From assembly GCA_000415185.1 (NCBI GenBank), contig KE351646.1, positions 1 to 64,000 of the forward strand: a DNA stretch of 64,000 bases. Direction: 5' to 3'. Below, piece after piece: positions 62,916 to 64,000 of this stretch. This DNA is from Enterococcus faecalis 13-SD-W-01. GTDB taxonomy: Bacteria; Bacillota; Bacilli; Lactobacillales; Enterococcaceae. Each line of letters begins with the position of its first letter. Positions within the stretch are counted from its first letter, which is position 1. The notes beneath the pieces are model-generated. The model did not search any database, was not told the origin of the DNA, and saw only the letters and a list, made by a program, of their open reading frames with translations. Made by a program: the position numbers and the translations under genes.

Positions 62916-63782
62916 ATGCATGACGGAGAATTGATCAAACAACTTCGAACCAGCCGGAAAGTCACGCAAACGCAGCTGTCTCAAGGAATCTGTTCGAAAA
63001 CATCACTAGTCGGAATGGAGAATAATTCAGTCAAGAAAATCTCATTTTTGACACTGAAAGCTTTTTTAGACCGCTTGAATATCTCTCTAGCAGAATATGA
63101 GTGGCTTAGGAATACGATCGAAGCACCGAAAAAAACGAAACACAGCCGACGTGTTCTGAATAAAGTCCAAGAAGAGAATTTCGATCCCTACAAAGAAGTG
63201 GCGAACAATCGAAAGAAATTCAAGAAATCAGCAGATATCTATTACCTTGTTTTGAATATCCAAATGTTCTTGAAAACAGAGAAGCAGCGTTTTTCAGAAT
63301 TTCAAATGGATTTCATGCGCTATGAATGCAAAAAGATCGAAGAATATTTCGCACACATCCAAGAAATGGGGCAGTTTGAATTAGATATTTTGGCAGAGTA
63401 TCCATTTTTATTCAGCGATGCCTTCATTGAAAGCAACTATACGAGGATCAAAAAAAGAATGCGGCAATTTGCAAGTTTCCACAACCATGAGAAGATTTTG
63501 TATCGTTTTTTGACCAATCTTACCTTGACCTACATTGAGAGCAATCGGCTGAAAAAGGCACGTTCAATCAATGATGATCTGCAAAAAAGCTTATCGCAGC
63601 AGGAAAAAGATGCAGTGATTTATGAATGGCTGATGTCGGAATATTACAAAAAAATGATCATGACACGATTAGGAGAAGTTATTTCAACGGAAGAAGCAAG
63701 TCTGTTTTTTGGCGCGATTGAATATCTGATGGGTGCAGAAAAACGAAAGCTGTTAGAAGAGAACTTGATTAAAGCAGAATAA
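62916..63782 (+). CDS. Rgg-like helix-turn-helix regulator
   Basis: A 288-residue protein. The N-terminal XRE-type helix-turn-helix is IKQLRTSRKVTQTQLSQGICSKTSLVGMENNSVKKISFLTL (in part), and the remaining ~220 residues are helical (TPR-like), as in Rgg/GadR/MutR regulators that bind short peptides. AAGGAGGA places the ATG at 62916, and an in-frame ATG 72 bp upstream has no site. No peptide gene is obvious beside it. The target is unknown. Confidence 0.75.
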   Translation: MHDGELIKQLRTSRKVTQTQLSQGICSKTSLVGMENNSVKKISFLTLKAFLDRLNISLAEYEWLRNTIEAPKKTKHSRRVLNKVQEENFDPYKEVANNRKKFKKSADIYYLVLNIQMFLKTEKQRFSEFQMDFMRYECKKIEEYFAHIQEMGQFELDILAEYPFLFSDAFIESNYTRIKKRMRQFASFHNHEKILYRFLTNLTLTYIESNRLKKARSINDDLQKSLSQQEKDAVIYEWLMSEYYKKMIMTRLGEVISTEEASLFFGAIEYLMGAEKRKLLEENLIKAE

Positions 63783-63815
63783 AGAGCTGTAGCGTTTATT
63801 GATAAGGAAAAACGA

Positions 63816-63900
63816 AAAACTGCTTCGAAGACATAGATCCAAAGCTTGGCAGAATGGGAGATTCAGCCTTTTTGAACGTATCTCTTGAAGCAGTTTGTTT
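63816..63900 (+). terminator. Weak long-loop terminator near the ndk end
   Basis: AAAACTGCTTC (63817-63827) can pair with GAAGCAGTTT (63887-63896), followed by GTTT. The long loop makes it a weak candidate, possibly used by both the Rgg-like gene and ndk. Confidence 0.45.
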
Positions 63901-63934
63901 GGTTGATTGTACTTTATGATTTTTTTAGATGATC

Positions 63935-64000
63935 TCAGCCGAAAAAGCGTTGGATCTCTTTTTCAGCAGCATCTCGAGAATCGGATGCGTGGATGATATT
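63935..64000 (-). CDS. ndk: Nucleoside diphosphate kinase, C-terminal end (partial)
   Basis: The last 21 codons and TGA stop of a minus-strand gene that continues past the window edge. The encoded end reads NIIHASDSRDAAEKEIQRFF-Gly. NIIHxSDS is the diagnostic C-terminal motif of nucleoside diphosphate kinases (usually NIIHGSDS), placed just after the catalytic-histidine region. The enzyme balances nucleoside triphosphate pools. Here Ala replaces the usual Gly. Too short for finer analysis, but the motif is specific. Confidence 0.82.
   Translation of the reverse strand, partial: NIIHASDSRDAAEKEIQRFFG

Overview
The window looks like a chromosomal segment of a low-GC lactic acid bacterium, most probably Enterococcus and most like the E. 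faecium group. The evidence is the sufCDSUB operon, a methionine T-box in front of metNIQ, an L-lactate oxidase, Mga-, Rgg- and HPK10/LytTR-type regulators, CcpA-type cre sites, enterococcal-style small palindromic repeats and strong AGGAGG ribosome sites. The genus call rests on gene content and protein style, not on a database match.

Layout. 1-5.1 kb: SEDS polymerase (RodA/FtsW), thioredoxin-fold ArsC/Spx-like protein, lone GcvH, then the T-box-controlled metNIQ methionine importer. 5.1-5.86 kb: an intergenic island with several copies of a ~117 bp palindromic repeat and a candidate small minus-strand RNA. 5.9-11.0 kb: sufCDSUB (Fe-S assembly). 11.1-12.9 kb: an AT-rich accessory patch with two overlapping XRE regulators, the second running into a 5'-truncated hsdM remnant. 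13-18.8 kb: lactate oxidase, a small membrane protein, an Mga-like regulator and a divergent VWA/Cna-B wall-anchored adhesin with a Thr-rich repeat stalk.

18.8-25.5 kb: a compact alpha-1,6-mannoside utilisation locus (GntR/LacI-type regulator, three-part sugar ABC importer without ATPase, intracellular GH76 and GH125). 25.9-32.4 kb: a cre-controlled operon of unknown substrate (FAD oxidoreductase, CitMHS/GntP-like carrier, HyuA-type ATPase without HyuB, ImmA/IrrE-like HExxH protein) facing an RpiR regulator. 32.6-39 kb: HelD, an isochorismatase-like hydrolase, sortase A and a convergent AgrC-like kinase / LytTR regulator pair with no visible peptide gene.

39-55.7 kb holds two PTS-based sugar operons back to back. 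The first (AraC regulator, GH3, EIIC, ROK kinase, GH1, DUF4091) fits beta-glucoside use. The second (GntR regulator, EIIC, small membrane protein, MupG-like GH170, amidohydrolase, DgaE, DgaF, KdgK) fits a route that splits an imported phospho-disaccharide and takes an amino-sugar acid to pyruvate and glyceraldehyde-3-phosphate. Neither operon has its own EIIA or EIIB. 55.7-64 kb: a WYL regulator with a GyrI-like protein, an 0.8 kb gene-free region that may encode a ~370 nt RNA, a deoxynucleoside kinase, small proteins, an LtaS-type lipoteichoic acid synthase, an Rgg-like regulator and the 3' end of ndk.

Most sugar operons here carry good cre sites at their promoters, so the middle of the window reads as a block of glucose-repressed catabolic islands inserted between housekeeping genes. 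The best candidates for undescribed biology are the HyuA/FAD/HExxH operon, the MupG-amidohydrolase-DgaEF operon, the intracellular GH76/GH125 locus and the candidate RNA at 57.4-57.8 kb.
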